From Nocardia pseudobrasiliensis NBRC 108224 (lineage in GTDB: Bacteria > Actinomycetota > Actinomycetes > Mycobacteriales > Mycobacteriaceae), in NCBI RefSeq assembly GCF_001613105.1, contig NZ_BDBS01000056.1:1-64000 (forward strand): a stretch of 64,000 nt of DNA, written 5' to 3'. Of this stretch, positions 26,039 to 34,793 are shown one piece after another (position 1 is the stretch's first letter; each line of letters starts with the position of its first letter). The translations under genes were made by a program, and so were the position numbers. Under the pieces are notes generated by a model. It was not told the DNA's origin. It ran no database searches and saw only the letters and a list, made by a program, of their open reading frames with translations.

Positions 26039-26057
26039 CGTACGAGTTTATCGTACG
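26039..26057. promoter_or_regulatory. TetR operator palindrome overlapping the MFS -10 box
   Basis: CGTACGA-GTTTA-TCGTACG is a perfect inverted repeat with a 5-base centre. TACGGT at 26054-26059, six bases before GTG 26066, is a leaderless-type -10 box, so a repressor on the palindrome would block it. A related ACTCG...CGAGT pair extends to the left. Confidence 0.6.
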
Positions 26058-26065
26058 GTGTCCCA

Positions 26066-27532
26066 GTGAACTCGAACAGTGTACGAGAGACGGCGGGGGC
26101 GCTCGAACGCGATCCTCGCCGCTGGTGGATTCTGGGCGTACTGTGCGCGGCGGTCCTGGTGATCGGAATCGACAGCACCGTGCTCAATCTCGCGATCCCG
26201 TCCATGATCCGCGAACTGAATGCGAGCCCAGCCGATATCCAGTGGATTCTGGATGCCTATGTGCTGGTCTTCGCCGGACTGCTGCTCACCGCGGGGTCGC
26301 TGTCCGACCGATACGGCCGCCGACTGGCCCTGATCACGGGCGTGGCGATCTTCGGGGCGGCTTCGCTGGCGGCGGTGCTGGCGACCGAACCGTGGCAGGT
26401 GATCGCGGCGCGGGCGGCGATGGGTGTGGGCGGTTCGGTGCTCATGCCGTCGACGCTGTCGATCATGATGACGACCTTCGCCGAGGATGAGCGCCGCAAG
26501 GCCATGGCGGCCTGGTCGACGGTGGCGATGGTGTCCATCGTGCTCGGTCCCACGCTGGGCGGCCTACTGCTGCAACACTTCTGGTGGGGCTCGGTCTTTT
26601 TGCTCAATATCCCCTTCGCGGTGATCGCGGTCATCGCCGCGGTGGCGCTCATGCCCGAGAGCAAGGGCGATCAGCGGCCGATCGATCCGGTGGGTGTGGT
26701 GCTGTCGATCGTGGCGCTCACCGCGACGGTGTACGTCATCATCGAACGGGAGTGGAATATCGCGGTGATCACGCTGGCCATCCTCGCCGGGGTGGCGTTC
26801 ATCTTCTGGGAGTCGCGATCCACGCATCCGATGCTGCCGCTGGCGGTATTCCGCAGCCGCGCCTTCACCGGCACCTGTCTGACCTTGCTGCTCATGACCT
26901 TCGGCATCGGCGCGGTGATGCTCATGCTGACCCAGTATCTGCAGTTCGTGCTCGGCTTCAGTCCGATGAAGGCCGGTCTGGCGCTGTTGCCGTTCGCGGT
27001 GGCCTCCACGATCTGCAACGGTCTCGGCGCGACGCTGGGCAAGACCCTCAGCAATCGCGTGCTGATCGTCTCGGGTCTGCTGGTGATGGCCGTGGCCTTC
27101 GCGATCCTGGCCACTGCCGACAGCTACGCGTGGGTGCTGGGCTCGATGCTGATCATGGGCATCGGCAGCGGTCTGGCGGGCCCCGCCGCCTACGCCTCGA
27201 TCATGAGCGCCATCCCGCTCGAACACGCCGGTGTGGGCTCGGCGATGAACGACACCCTGCTGCAGGTCGGTCAGGCGATCAGCATCGCCGTCCTCGGCAG
27301 CGTGCTGGCCGGGGTCTTCACCGACAGGATGCCCGCCGAAATCCCCGCGGCGGCAAGGGATTCGATCGGCGCGGCCTTCCAACTCGGCTACGGCGATCAG
27401 GCGGGAGCCGCGTTCACCGCGGCCATGCACTACGGCGCGTGGATCAGCACCGGATTCACCGCGGCCGCGGCGGTTCTGGGATTGGCGCTGTTGCGCGCTC
27501 CCAAACCCGCCGCGGTCCCCGAACCGGCCTAA
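26066..27532 (+). CDS. MFS multidrug efflux transporter, DHA2 (14-TM) family
   Basis: 488 residues, predicted 14 membrane helices. Motif A (GSLSDRYGRRLAL) follows the second helix, the first helix carries GIDSTVLNLAIP typical of DHA2 pumps, and a motif C-like VLGPTLGGLLL is present. It exports unknown hydrophobic or cationic compounds with proton exchange. The GTG start is leaderless in appearance. It is divergent from a TetR gene with an operator between them. Its stop overlaps that of the convergent gene at 27529. Confidence 0.9.
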   Translation: MNSNSVRETAGALERDPRRWWILGVLCAAVLVIGIDSTVLNLAIPSMIRELNASPADIQWILDAYVLVFAGLLLTAGSLSDRYGRRLALITGVAIFGAASLAAVLATEPWQVIAARAAMGVGGSVLMPSTLSIMMTTFAEDERRKAMAAWSTVAMVSIVLGPTLGGLLLQHFWWGSVFLLNIPFAVIAVIAAVALMPESKGDQRPIDPVGVVLSIVALTATVYVIIEREWNIAVITLAILAGVAFIFWESRSTHPMLPLAVFRSRAFTGTCLTLLLMTFGIGAVMLMLTQYLQFVLGFSPMKAGLALLPFAVASTICNGLGATLGKTLSNRVLIVSGLLVMAVAFAILATADSYAWVLGSMLIMGIGSGLAGPAAYASIMSAIPLEHAGVGSAMNDTLLQVGQAISIAVLGSVLAGVFTDRMPAEIPAAARDSIGAAFQLGYGDQAGAAFTAAMHYGAWISTGFTAAAAVLGLALLRAPKPAAVPEPA

Positions 27533-27933
27533 TCCGCCACGAGACGCGAACCCCAGGCACCGAATTCGCGTTGGCGGCGGATCAGATACGCGCCCGGCGC
27601 GCTGCCGGTGGCCCCGTGTTCGGGATGCATCAGGTAGGCGACGGCGGTGGTGGTGAACAGCCCCAGCGCCAAGCCTTCCGGATCGTCCACCGACCGGGTC
27701 CACCGGCAGGTTCCGGATTCGGCGACCAGGGTGTGCGGATTGCCCCCGGCCGGGCCGCGCAGCACCTCGACCCCCTCCGGCCGGACATGCGACCACTGCG
27801 CGTCGGGACCGACCGTCACCTCCGGCAGCATGGACGACGGGATGACCAGCAGATCGCCCTGGGCGTACATCCCGTCCACGACGGGAATGCGCAGGGACTG
27901 CTGGAAGTGTTCGAGGGCAAGGGAATTCGTCAT
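27529..27933 (-). CDS. Unknown 134-residue protein, partner of the DUF6745 gene
   Basis: Starts at ATG 27933 behind an excellent GAGGTGATCAC site, nine bases after the DUF6745 stop, so the two are one transcription unit. The sequence is globular, with no membrane segment or signal (begins MTNSLALEHFQQSLRIPVVD). I recognise no family. Its stop overlaps the MFS stop on the other strand. Being coupled to DUF6745, it probably acts in the same unknown process. Confidence 0.75.
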   Translation of the reverse strand: MTNSLALEHFQQSLRIPVVDGMYAQGDLLVIPSSMLPEVTVGPDAQWSHVRPEGVEVLRGPAGGNPHTLVAESGTCRWTRSVDDPEGLALGLFTTTAVAYLMHPEHGATGSAPGAYLIRRQREFGAWGSRLVAD

Positions 27934-27942
27934 GTGATCACC

Positions 27943-28971
27943 TCAGGTGCGTTGAACGAGAAGACAGTACTGCGCCGCGCTCAGCCCGTAGGTCCAGGCG
28001 ACCGCGGCGATCGGATCGGTGAAATGTCCCGGCACGCTGAGCCCGTAGCGGCGGCGGGTGCCGTCGCGCTCGAGGGAGCCGTTGGTGGCGACCACGACGC
28101 GCCGATCGCGCGCCATGTCGTAGAGCAGCAGCTCGAATCCGTCGTTACCGGGATCGGGCGCGGTGGCCACCAGCCGCGTTCCGGCCTGTTCGAGGTAGGC
28201 GGGCCAGCCGAGGTTTTCGATTGCGCAGCGGCGGATTTCGATATTGGTCTCCGCGTCGACGGCCGCGGCGGTGGGTGCGGTGATCACCCATTGCGGGACG
28301 CGGACGCCATGCCAGAAATACAGTTCCCAGCCGTCGACGTAGCGCACGGCGGGCCCGTCGGCGCAGTGCAACCGCACCTCGTCGAGATCGCCCGCGGGTT
28401 CGGTGCGCAGCACGCGCGGCCGCTCGGCGACCACGCAGGTCCGCTCCCCCGGCCACCATGCCCCGCACAGCCGATCGACCTCGGCCCACGCGCGCCACAG
28501 CGGTGCCGCCGATTCGCTACGGCCCCAAGGGAATTCCGCCCACACCGAACACCAGCCCGAAGTGCTGTTCCACGTCCACAGCGGATTGTCGCCACCCTCG
28601 TGCGCGGCGTCGAGCACCGCCCGCACGCAGCTGCTCCACGATTGCGACCACGGTATCGCCACCGTGCGGTCGAACCGTTGCAGACCCGCCACGGCCCCCA
28701 TCCACGGTTGGCGCACGAGTTCCGAAAGCCGTTGCAGAACCGGCGAATCCGATATTCGATACGGTCGCCACGGCTGGCCGGGCTCGCCGGTGGCCACCGC
28801 GAGCAGCGGTGAGGAGGCCCACCGGATCCGCGGTGGACCCAACCCTACGAGCCGATACAGTTCACAGATTGCCGCCTCGGCGGCCACACGATCGACCGGT
28901 TCGGTGGATCGCAGCCACTCCGATCGACGACGACGAATGTCCGCAGCGTCCCGCTGCCAGAGTGCACTCAC
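27943..28971 (-). CDS. DUF6745-type protein
   Basis: 342 residues. The central region (LHCADGPAVRYVDGWELYFW, then HGVRVPQWVI, then EIRRCAIENLGWPAYLEQAG) is the hallmark of actinobacterial DUF6745 proteins, whose function is unknown. It has many Trp residues, no signal and no membrane segment. The N-terminal half (residues 1-180) is typical of the family and carries further Trp-rich segments. It is followed by a tightly linked 134-residue gene. Regulation is not visible. Confidence 0.8.
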   Translation of the reverse strand: MSALWQRDAADIRRRRSEWLRSTEPVDRVAAEAAICELYRLVGLGPPRIRWASSPLLAVATGEPGQPWRPYRISDSPVLQRLSELVRQPWMGAVAGLQRFDRTVAIPWSQSWSSCVRAVLDAAHEGGDNPLWTWNSTSGWCSVWAEFPWGRSESAAPLWRAWAEVDRLCGAWWPGERTCVVAERPRVLRTEPAGDLDEVRLHCADGPAVRYVDGWELYFWHGVRVPQWVITAPTAAAVDAETNIEIRRCAIENLGWPAYLEQAGTRLVATAPDPGNDGFELLLYDMARDRRVVVATNGSLERDGTRRRYGLSVPGHFTDPIAAVAWTYGLSAAQYCLLVQRT

Positions 28972-29059
28972 CGAACAGCGGTGGTGTCGTCCTTTCCAAC
29001 GATCATGCAGCCATGGTGACAGACGACCCCACCGCTGGGCAACTGCGCTACCGAATTCC

Positions 29060-30595
29060 TCAGTGCCCCATCAGCACCGGAGCGTCCGCGCCCTCGGGCA
29101 CGGGGGCCTTGGTGCGCGGCAGGAACGCCGCCGGGATCAGCGTGAGCACGATCAGCACCACCGCGACGATGTAGGTGTGCGCGAAAGCCGTTGCGGCCTG
29201 GTCGAACCCGGTTTTGATGGCGCCCGGCGGCAGCTGCGCGGCGATGGCGGGCTCACTGCGCGAGCCGATCGCGGCCCCGGCCAGCTGGCTGTCGTTGAGC
29301 AGGTTGGTCAGCACCACCGAGATGGCCGCGGTGCCGATGGACGCCGAGGCCTGGTTGATGATGTTCATCAGGGTGGAGCCGCGGGCGACCTGCTCGTGGG
29401 TGAGAGTCTGGATGGCCGCGGTCATGGTCGGCATCATCGTGCAGCCCATGCCCAGGCCCATCACGAACAGCGCGCCGCCCATCAGCCAGTAGGAGGTGTC
29501 ACTGTGCAGCTGGGTGAAGAACAGCAGACTCACCGCGATCACCGAGATACCGGTCAGCACGATCTTGCCGGGGCCGATCTTGTCGACGAATCGGCCCGCG
29601 ATCGGCATCGTCACCATCGCGCCCAAACCCTGTGGCGCCAAGAGTAATCCGGCCGCCAGCGCGGTCTCCCCGCGCACCTGCTGCAGATAGGTCGGCAGCA
29701 GCAGACCGGAGCCGAAGAACGCGATCGCGAACAGCAGCATGGTCAGCACCGCGAAGGTCAGCGACCGGTTGCGGAACAGATGCAGATCGATCAGCGGATG
29801 TTCGGTGCGCAGCGCGTGGAAGACGAACACCACCATCAGCACCAGGCCGATCGCGGCCGGGATCAGCACCCGCGCCGCCATGACCGTATGTTTCTCCGGA
29901 ATCGAGGACACACCGAACAGGAACAGCGCCAGCCCCGGCGAGGCCAGCAGCATGCCGACCAGATCGAAGCTCTGCGAGGGCTCGGGCCGGTCGGACGGGA
30001 AGATCACGAACGCCAGGATCACCGCCACGATGCCGATCGGCACGTTGATCAGGAAGATCCATTTCCAGCTGAAACCGATCAGCCAGCCGCCCAGGATCGG
30101 GCCGAGAATGGGTCCCAGCAGCATCGGCACGCCGAGCACGGCCATCACCCGGCCGACGCGTTGCGGACCGGCGGCGTGGGTCATGATCGTCATGCCCAGC
30201 GGCATCAGCATGCCGCCGCCGAGGCCCTGGATCACGCGGAAGGCGATCAGCGTCTCGATATTCCACGCCGTCGCGCACAGCGCCGATCCCAGGATGAACA
30301 GCACCAGGGCCATCATGTAGAGCCGTTTGGTGCCGAACCGGTCGGCCGCCCAGCCGGTCAATGGGATCACGCTGGCCAGGGCCAGGGTGTATCCGGTCAT
30401 CGACCAGGCCGCGACCGCATAGGTGGCGTGGAATTCGGTTTGGAACTTCGGCAGAGCGATGGTGACGACGGTGATGTCCAGGATCGACATGATCGCGCCG
30501 AGGACGACGACACCGGCCACTTTGAAAACAGCGGCATCGAGCTTGTCCGATGCCGTATCGGGATGTGCGGTCCCGATATCCGGAGGTTGGGTCAC
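29060..30595 (-). CDS. MFS efflux transporter, DHA2/EmrB-QacA family
   Basis: 511 residues from GTG 30595 (GGAAGG eight bases upstream). It has fourteen predicted helices, DITVVTIALPKFQ in helix 1, motif A-like WAADRFGTKRLYM, and GPILGPILGGWLIG (motif C). The N-terminal 25 residues are polar and cytoplasmic. Substrates are unknown; relatives export dyes, lincomycin-like drugs or lipids. It is divergent from the NfeD/flotillin pair across 111 bases, with no dedicated regulator alongside. Confidence 0.9.
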   Translation of the reverse strand: MTQPPDIGTAHPDTASDKLDAAVFKVAGVVVLGAIMSILDITVVTIALPKFQTEFHATYAVAAWSMTGYTLALASVIPLTGWAADRFGTKRLYMMALVLFILGSALCATAWNIETLIAFRVIQGLGGGMLMPLGMTIMTHAAGPQRVGRVMAVLGVPMLLGPILGPILGGWLIGFSWKWIFLINVPIGIVAVILAFVIFPSDRPEPSQSFDLVGMLLASPGLALFLFGVSSIPEKHTVMAARVLIPAAIGLVLMVVFVFHALRTEHPLIDLHLFRNRSLTFAVLTMLLFAIAFFGSGLLLPTYLQQVRGETALAAGLLLAPQGLGAMVTMPIAGRFVDKIGPGKIVLTGISVIAVSLLFFTQLHSDTSYWLMGGALFVMGLGMGCTMMPTMTAAIQTLTHEQVARGSTLMNIINQASASIGTAAISVVLTNLLNDSQLAGAAIGSRSEPAIAAQLPPGAIKTGFDQAATAFAHTYIVAVVLIVLTLIPAAFLPRTKAPVPEGADAPVLMGH

Positions 30596-30706
30596 CGCTT
30601 CAGCCTTCCACGTGTCCGAGCGATCCACCAGCACATTTTTCCGGGGCTTTGCGGCGTACGCTGGAACTTCCCCGGTACCCCGTTGTCCGCCAAGGAGATC
30701 GATGCG

Positions 30707-30946
30707 ATGACCGACCCGGTACACGGTTTGACCGGTACGCTCACATCGCCGATCCGAGGCGCGGACACGCTCGGGGAGGTCCTGGTCGCGATCCGAGGGG
30801 GCACCGAAATCTACCTCGCACGATCGCCCGAGCCGCTGGACGCGGGCACCACGGTGCTCGTGATCGGCGTGAACCCGGGCCGGATCGTGGACGTAGTTCC
30901 CTGGATACCGCTCGACTTCGGACCGGGTGGGGATACAACGAAATAA
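30707..30946 (+). CDS. Small NfeD-like OB-fold protein
   Basis: 79 residues from ATG 30707 (AAGGAG nine bases upstream). The run LGEVLVAIRGGTEIYLARSP followed by DAGTTVLVIGVNPGRIVDVV matches the soluble C-terminal OB-fold of NfeD proteins, without the usual membrane part. A TACGCT box near 30659 may be its promoter. NfeD-like proteins are typically encoded beside SPFH/flotillin proteins; here the flotillin starts 14 bases later, so the two probably act together at the membrane. Confidence 0.75.
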   Translation: MTDPVHGLTGTLTSPIRGADTLGEVLVAIRGGTEIYLARSPEPLDAGTTVLVIGVNPGRIVDVVPWIPLDFGPGGDTTK

Positions 30947-30960
30947 CAAGGGAGACAACA

Positions 30961-32082
30961 GTGCTGGGGTACCACGTACCCGATCCCGACGAGGCCATGC
31001 TGGTCAGCGGCGGGCGCGGCAAGGACAATGCGCCGTTTCGGGTGGTGATCGGGCACGGCGCCTTCGTGGTGCCGCTGTTCCGCAAGGTGCGCTATCTGTC
31101 GCTGGCGATGTTCGAGGCCGAGATCGGCGAGCGATGCGTCACCAAACAGGGCATTCAGCTGGATGTGCGGGCGGTGATCGCGTTCAAGGTCGCCAACGAC
31201 ACCCTCTCGATCGTCAATGCGGCGCAACGGTTCCTGTCCGAGCAGGAACGAGAGATGAGCGTCCTGACCGGACGCATCTTCTCCGGACATCTGCGTTCGA
31301 TCGTGGGCTCGATGACGGTCGAGGAGATCATCCGCGAACGGCAGAAACTGGCCGACGAGGTGCTGATGGCCTCGAAGGTGGAGATGAGCAATATCGGGCT
31401 GTGGGTGGATTCCTTCCAGATCCAGTCCATCGACGACGGCAATCTCGGCTATATCGCGGCCCTGGCGGCCCCGCACAATGCCGCGGTGCAGCGCGATGCG
31501 CAGATCGCCCAATCCCAGGCCGCGCAGGAAGCCGCGAAGGCCGAACAGGAATCCCAGCGCAAACAGGCCGAATATCAGCGTGAGACGGCCATTCTGCGCG
31601 CGGAATATCAGCGCGATATCGATAAGGCCAATGCCGAAGCGGCGCAGTCGGGTCCGCTCGCGCAGGCCAACGCGCTGCAGGAGGTGCTCACCGCCCAGGC
31701 GGTGCAGGCCCGCAAACAGGCCGAACTGCGTGAGCAGCAGCTGCAGGCCGAGGTGGTCAAACCCGCCGAGGCCGAGGCCGAACGCGTGCGCATCCTCGCC
31801 CAGGCCGAGGCCGATCGCACCCGCATCCAGGCCGACGCCGCGGCGTCGAACAATCGCATCGCGCTGGATCAGTTGCTGATCGAGCAGTTGCCCGAGATCG
31901 TGGCCCAGGCGGCCCGGGGTCTGTCGGGCGCCAACCTGACCGTCCTCAACGGTCCCGACGGTGTGTCGGAGTTGGTGAACGGAATGGTGGGACAGGGCCT
32001 GACGGTGTTCAATTCGCTGCAGAAGGCACTTTCGCCCAACAACGAACACAACCCGACCACGGTCGATAGAGTGCAGGAATAG
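30961..32082 (+). CDS. Flotillin/SPFH-domain protein
   Basis: 373 residues from GTG 30961 behind GGGAGA. The SPFH domain (about 10-180) includes GGRGKDNAPFRVVIGHGAFV and TKQGIQLDVRAVIAFKV. It is followed by a long Ala/Glu/Gln-rich coiled coil (~185-315) and a C-terminal segment (EQLPEIVAQAARGL). It lacks a clear N-terminal membrane helix, as some bacterial flotillins do. Flotillins organise membrane microdomains and fluidity. Coupled to an NfeD-like gene. Confidence 0.9.
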   Translation: MLGYHVPDPDEAMLVSGGRGKDNAPFRVVIGHGAFVVPLFRKVRYLSLAMFEAEIGERCVTKQGIQLDVRAVIAFKVANDTLSIVNAAQRFLSEQEREMSVLTGRIFSGHLRSIVGSMTVEEIIRERQKLADEVLMASKVEMSNIGLWVDSFQIQSIDDGNLGYIAALAAPHNAAVQRDAQIAQSQAAQEAAKAEQESQRKQAEYQRETAILRAEYQRDIDKANAEAAQSGPLAQANALQEVLTAQAVQARKQAELREQQLQAEVVKPAEAEAERVRILAQAEADRTRIQADAAASNNRIALDQLLIEQLPEIVAQAARGLSGANLTVLNGPDGVSELVNGMVGQGLTVFNSLQKALSPNNEHNPTTVDRVQE

Positions 32083-32108
32083 GGACGGCGACGAGGAGCG
32101 GGTGTTAG

Positions 32109-32495
32109 GTGTCGATCGGGAAATTGGTGTCCTTCGACAGTTCTCGGGGGTTCGGTTTCATCCGTCCGGAAGACGGGGGACCAGACGTGTTCGTACATGT
32201 GAACGACATCGGGTTGGACGAGGACGAGCTGCGGCAGGGCAGGGTGTTCGAATTCGAGGTGACCGAGGGTGACCGGGGGCCGAAGGCGGTGAATCTGACC
32301 GCCGTGGGCGGCCAGCCGGTTCCGGCGCGCCATCGCGCGACCCGCAATTCCGGCGCGCTCACCGCCGCCGAGCACAAGCGGCTGATCACCGAGCTACTAC
32401 TGGATGCGAGTCCGGCCCTGACGGCCGGGGAAATACTGACCATCCGCGACCGGCTGACCGCATTCGCCGATCAGCACGGGTGGTTAGAGAATTAG
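32109..32495 (+). CDS. Cold-shock-domain protein with C-terminal extension
   Basis: 128 residues, GTG start with GAGGAG upstream. Residues 1-66 are a cold-shock domain with RNP1-like SRGFGFIRPEDG and RNP2-like DVFVHVNDI, so it binds single-stranded RNA or DNA. Residues 67-128 add a helical tail found in actinobacterial long Csps (Rv0871 CspB-like). It starts 26 bases after the flotillin stop. Confidence 0.88.
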   Translation: MSIGKLVSFDSSRGFGFIRPEDGGPDVFVHVNDIGLDEDELRQGRVFEFEVTEGDRGPKAVNLTAVGGQPVPARHRATRNSGALTAAEHKRLITELLLDASPALTAGEILTIRDRLTAFADQHGWLEN

Positions 32496-32588
32496 GGTTC
32501 ACGGCATACGATCTTGCTGACAGTGTGCGAGCGATGAATTCCGCGCGCTCGCACCGTCCACATCGACGAGACTTCCGAGGAGGATCGT

Positions 32589-33680
32589 GTGGACCTGCCC
32601 GTCATGCCGCCCGTGAAACCGATGCTGGCGAAATCCGCGTCGGCGCTGCCGCGCGATCCGCAGCTGTACTACGAACCCAAATGGGACGGATTCCGCTGCA
32701 TCGTGTTCCGCGACGGGGACGAGGTCGAACTCGGCTCCCGTAACGACCGGCCGCTGACCCGCTACTTCCCCGAACTGGTGGAGTTGCTGCGCGGCGCGCT
32801 GCCGGATAAATGCGTCATCGACGGGGAGATCGTGGTCGTCACCGAGGCCGGACTCGATTTCGACACCCTGCAGCAGCGGCTGCATCCGGCGGCCTCGCGG
32901 GTCAACAAGCTGGCCGTGGAGACCCCGGCCAGCTTCGTCGCCTTCGATCTGCTGGCGCTGGGCGATCAGGATCTGACCGAACAGCCGTTCGCCGAACGAC
33001 GTCGACTGCTCGAGACCATCGTGGACAATTCCGTGCCGCGCCTGCATCTGACCCCGTTGACCTCCGATCCCGAGACCGCCCAGGACTGGTTCACCCGCTT
33101 CGAGGGCGCGGGGTTCGACGGGGTCATGGTCAAGGCCACCGATCTGCCGTATCTGCAGGACAAGCGGGTGATGTTCAAGGTCAAACACGAGCGCACCGCC
33201 GACTGCGTGATCGCCGGATTCCGGTGGCACAAGGACGGTGAGGGCGTGGGCTCGCTGCTGCTGGGTCTGTTCGACGACGAAGGCAATCTGCATCACGTCG
33301 GAGTGGCCAGCAGTTTCACCGCCGCGCGCCGCCGGGAACTGGTCACCGAACTCGCGCCGCTGCGCGAGAACGCCCTGGACAATCATCCGTGGCGGCATTG
33401 GGCCGATGCGGCCGCGCAGGCCAAGGCCGACGGGAAAATGCCGGGCGGAGTGAGCCGTTGGACCGGCGGCAAGGATCTGTCGTGGGAGGCGCTGCGCCCG
33501 GAGCTGGTCGCGGAGGTCCGCTACGAACATGTGATGGCCGGGCGATTACGCCACGGCGGCCGGCTGGTGCGCTTCCGCGACGACCGCACCCCCGAATCCT
33601 GCACCTACGCCCAGCTCGACGAGGTGGCCCCCGCCGAACTGTCCGATATCTTCGCCGAGGCCAAGGGGGCCAAGCCATGA
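32589..33680 (+). CDS. ligC: ATP-dependent DNA ligase LigC
   Basis: 363 residues from GTG 32589 (GAGGAGGATC upstream). Motif I EPKWDGFR holds the adenylated lysine (~29-36), followed by the nucleotidyltransferase motifs DGEIVVV, FVAFDLLA, FDGVMVKATD and FKVKHERTADCVI. The C-terminal OB domain follows to residue 363. It corresponds to mycobacterial LigC1 (Rv3731), which seals nicks in repair, including minor non-homologous and base-excision repair. The stop overlaps the next start (ATGA), making an operon with Prim-PolC, as in mycobacteria. Confidence 0.93.
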   Translation: MDLPVMPPVKPMLAKSASALPRDPQLYYEPKWDGFRCIVFRDGDEVELGSRNDRPLTRYFPELVELLRGALPDKCVIDGEIVVVTEAGLDFDTLQQRLHPAASRVNKLAVETPASFVAFDLLALGDQDLTEQPFAERRRLLETIVDNSVPRLHLTPLTSDPETAQDWFTRFEGAGFDGVMVKATDLPYLQDKRVMFKVKHERTADCVIAGFRWHKDGEGVGSLLLGLFDDEGNLHHVGVASSFTAARRRELVTELAPLRENALDNHPWRHWADAAAQAKADGKMPGGVSRWTGGKDLSWEALRPELVAEVRYEHVMAGRLRHGGRLVRFRDDRTPESCTYAQLDEVAPAELSDIFAEAKGAKP

Positions 33681-34729
33681 GCGCCTCGATCGATATCGAA
33701 GTCGACGGCCGGGTGGTGGCGATCAGCAACCCGGACAAGGTCTATTTCTCCAAGCGTGGGGAGACCAAACTCGATCTGGTCCGCTACTACCAGGCCGTGG
33801 CCGAGCCGATTCTGCGCACAATGGGCGGCAGACCCGTTCTGCTGGAACGCTATCCCGACGGCGCGGGCGGAAAGTCGTGGTTTCAGAAGCGGGTTCCCAA
33901 AACGGTGCCGGACTGGTTGCAGACCACGGTCGTATCGACTCCGAACGGCACCACCAGCGACGCCCTCGTCGCCGCCGATCTGGCCCACATATTGTGGGCG
34001 GTCAACTTGGGCTGCTTGGGATTTCACGTCTGGCCCACCCACGCGGGCGCGGCCGAGCAGAGCACCGCACCGCCGGTCCACGACGCCGCGGGCCAGCTGC
34101 TGCCGCCGACGGGAGCCACCGACGAACTGCGCGTGGATCTCGACCCCTCCCCCGGCACGTCCTTCGACGATCTGCGCAAGACCGCGGCCCTGACCCGCGA
34201 GCTGTGCACCGAACTGGGCATCGACGCCCGCGTGAAGACCTCCGGCTCGCGCGGCCTGCACATCTATGTCCTGCTGCGACCGGAGTGGGACGGCTATCAG
34301 GTCCGCGCCGCCTCGGTGGCCCTGGCCCGCGAACTCGAACGCCGCCACCCCGACCTCATCACCGCCCAGTGGTGGAAGGAGCAGCGCGGCAGCCGAGTAT
34401 TCGTCGACTATAACCAAAATGCCCCGCATCGAACGGTTTTCGGCGCCTGGTGCGTCCGCCCGAAGGTCGGCGGCCAGGTCTCGACCCCGATCGACTGGAC
34501 CGAACTCGACGCCGTCGTCCCCGAGGATCTCACCCTCACCACGGTCCCGGCCCGCGTCGCCGAACTCGGCGACCCCTGGGCCGACCGCACCCCGCAGAGC
34601 ATCGAACCGCTGCTGGAGATGTCGCGGCGCGATCTGGACGCGGGCCTGATGGACGCCCCGTGGCCGCCGGTGTATCCGAAGATGCCCGACGAACCGCCGC
34701 GGGTGCAGCCGAGCAAGGCCCGCAAATAG
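33677..34729 (+). CDS. LigD-type primase-polymerase (Prim-PolC)
   Basis: 350 residues, four-base overlap with ligC. It is an archaeo-eukaryotic primase fold of the LigD polymerase family: FLERYPDG-like start (VLLERYPDGAGGKSWFQKR), catalytic acidic pair in ELRVDLDPSPGTSF, KTSGSRGLHIYV, and NQNAPHRTVFGAWCVRP. It matches mycobacterial Prim-PolC (Rv3730c / MSMEG_6301), a gap-filling polymerase that can insert ribonucleotides and works with LigC. Metal-binding Asp residues (DLD) are intact. Confidence 0.9.
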   Translation: MSASIDIEVDGRVVAISNPDKVYFSKRGETKLDLVRYYQAVAEPILRTMGGRPVLLERYPDGAGGKSWFQKRVPKTVPDWLQTTVVSTPNGTTSDALVAADLAHILWAVNLGCLGFHVWPTHAGAAEQSTAPPVHDAAGQLLPPTGATDELRVDLDPSPGTSFDDLRKTAALTRELCTELGIDARVKTSGSRGLHIYVLLRPEWDGYQVRAASVALARELERRHPDLITAQWWKEQRGSRVFVDYNQNAPHRTVFGAWCVRPKVGGQVSTPIDWTELDAVVPEDLTLTTVPARVAELGDPWADRTPQSIEPLLEMSRRDLDAGLMDAPWPPVYPKMPDEPPRVQPSKARK

Positions 34730-34793
34730 CCGAATCCCAACGCCCCCTTGCCGAAACTGCTTGGATGATCTTCACGCGAGTGAGGAGTCCAAC

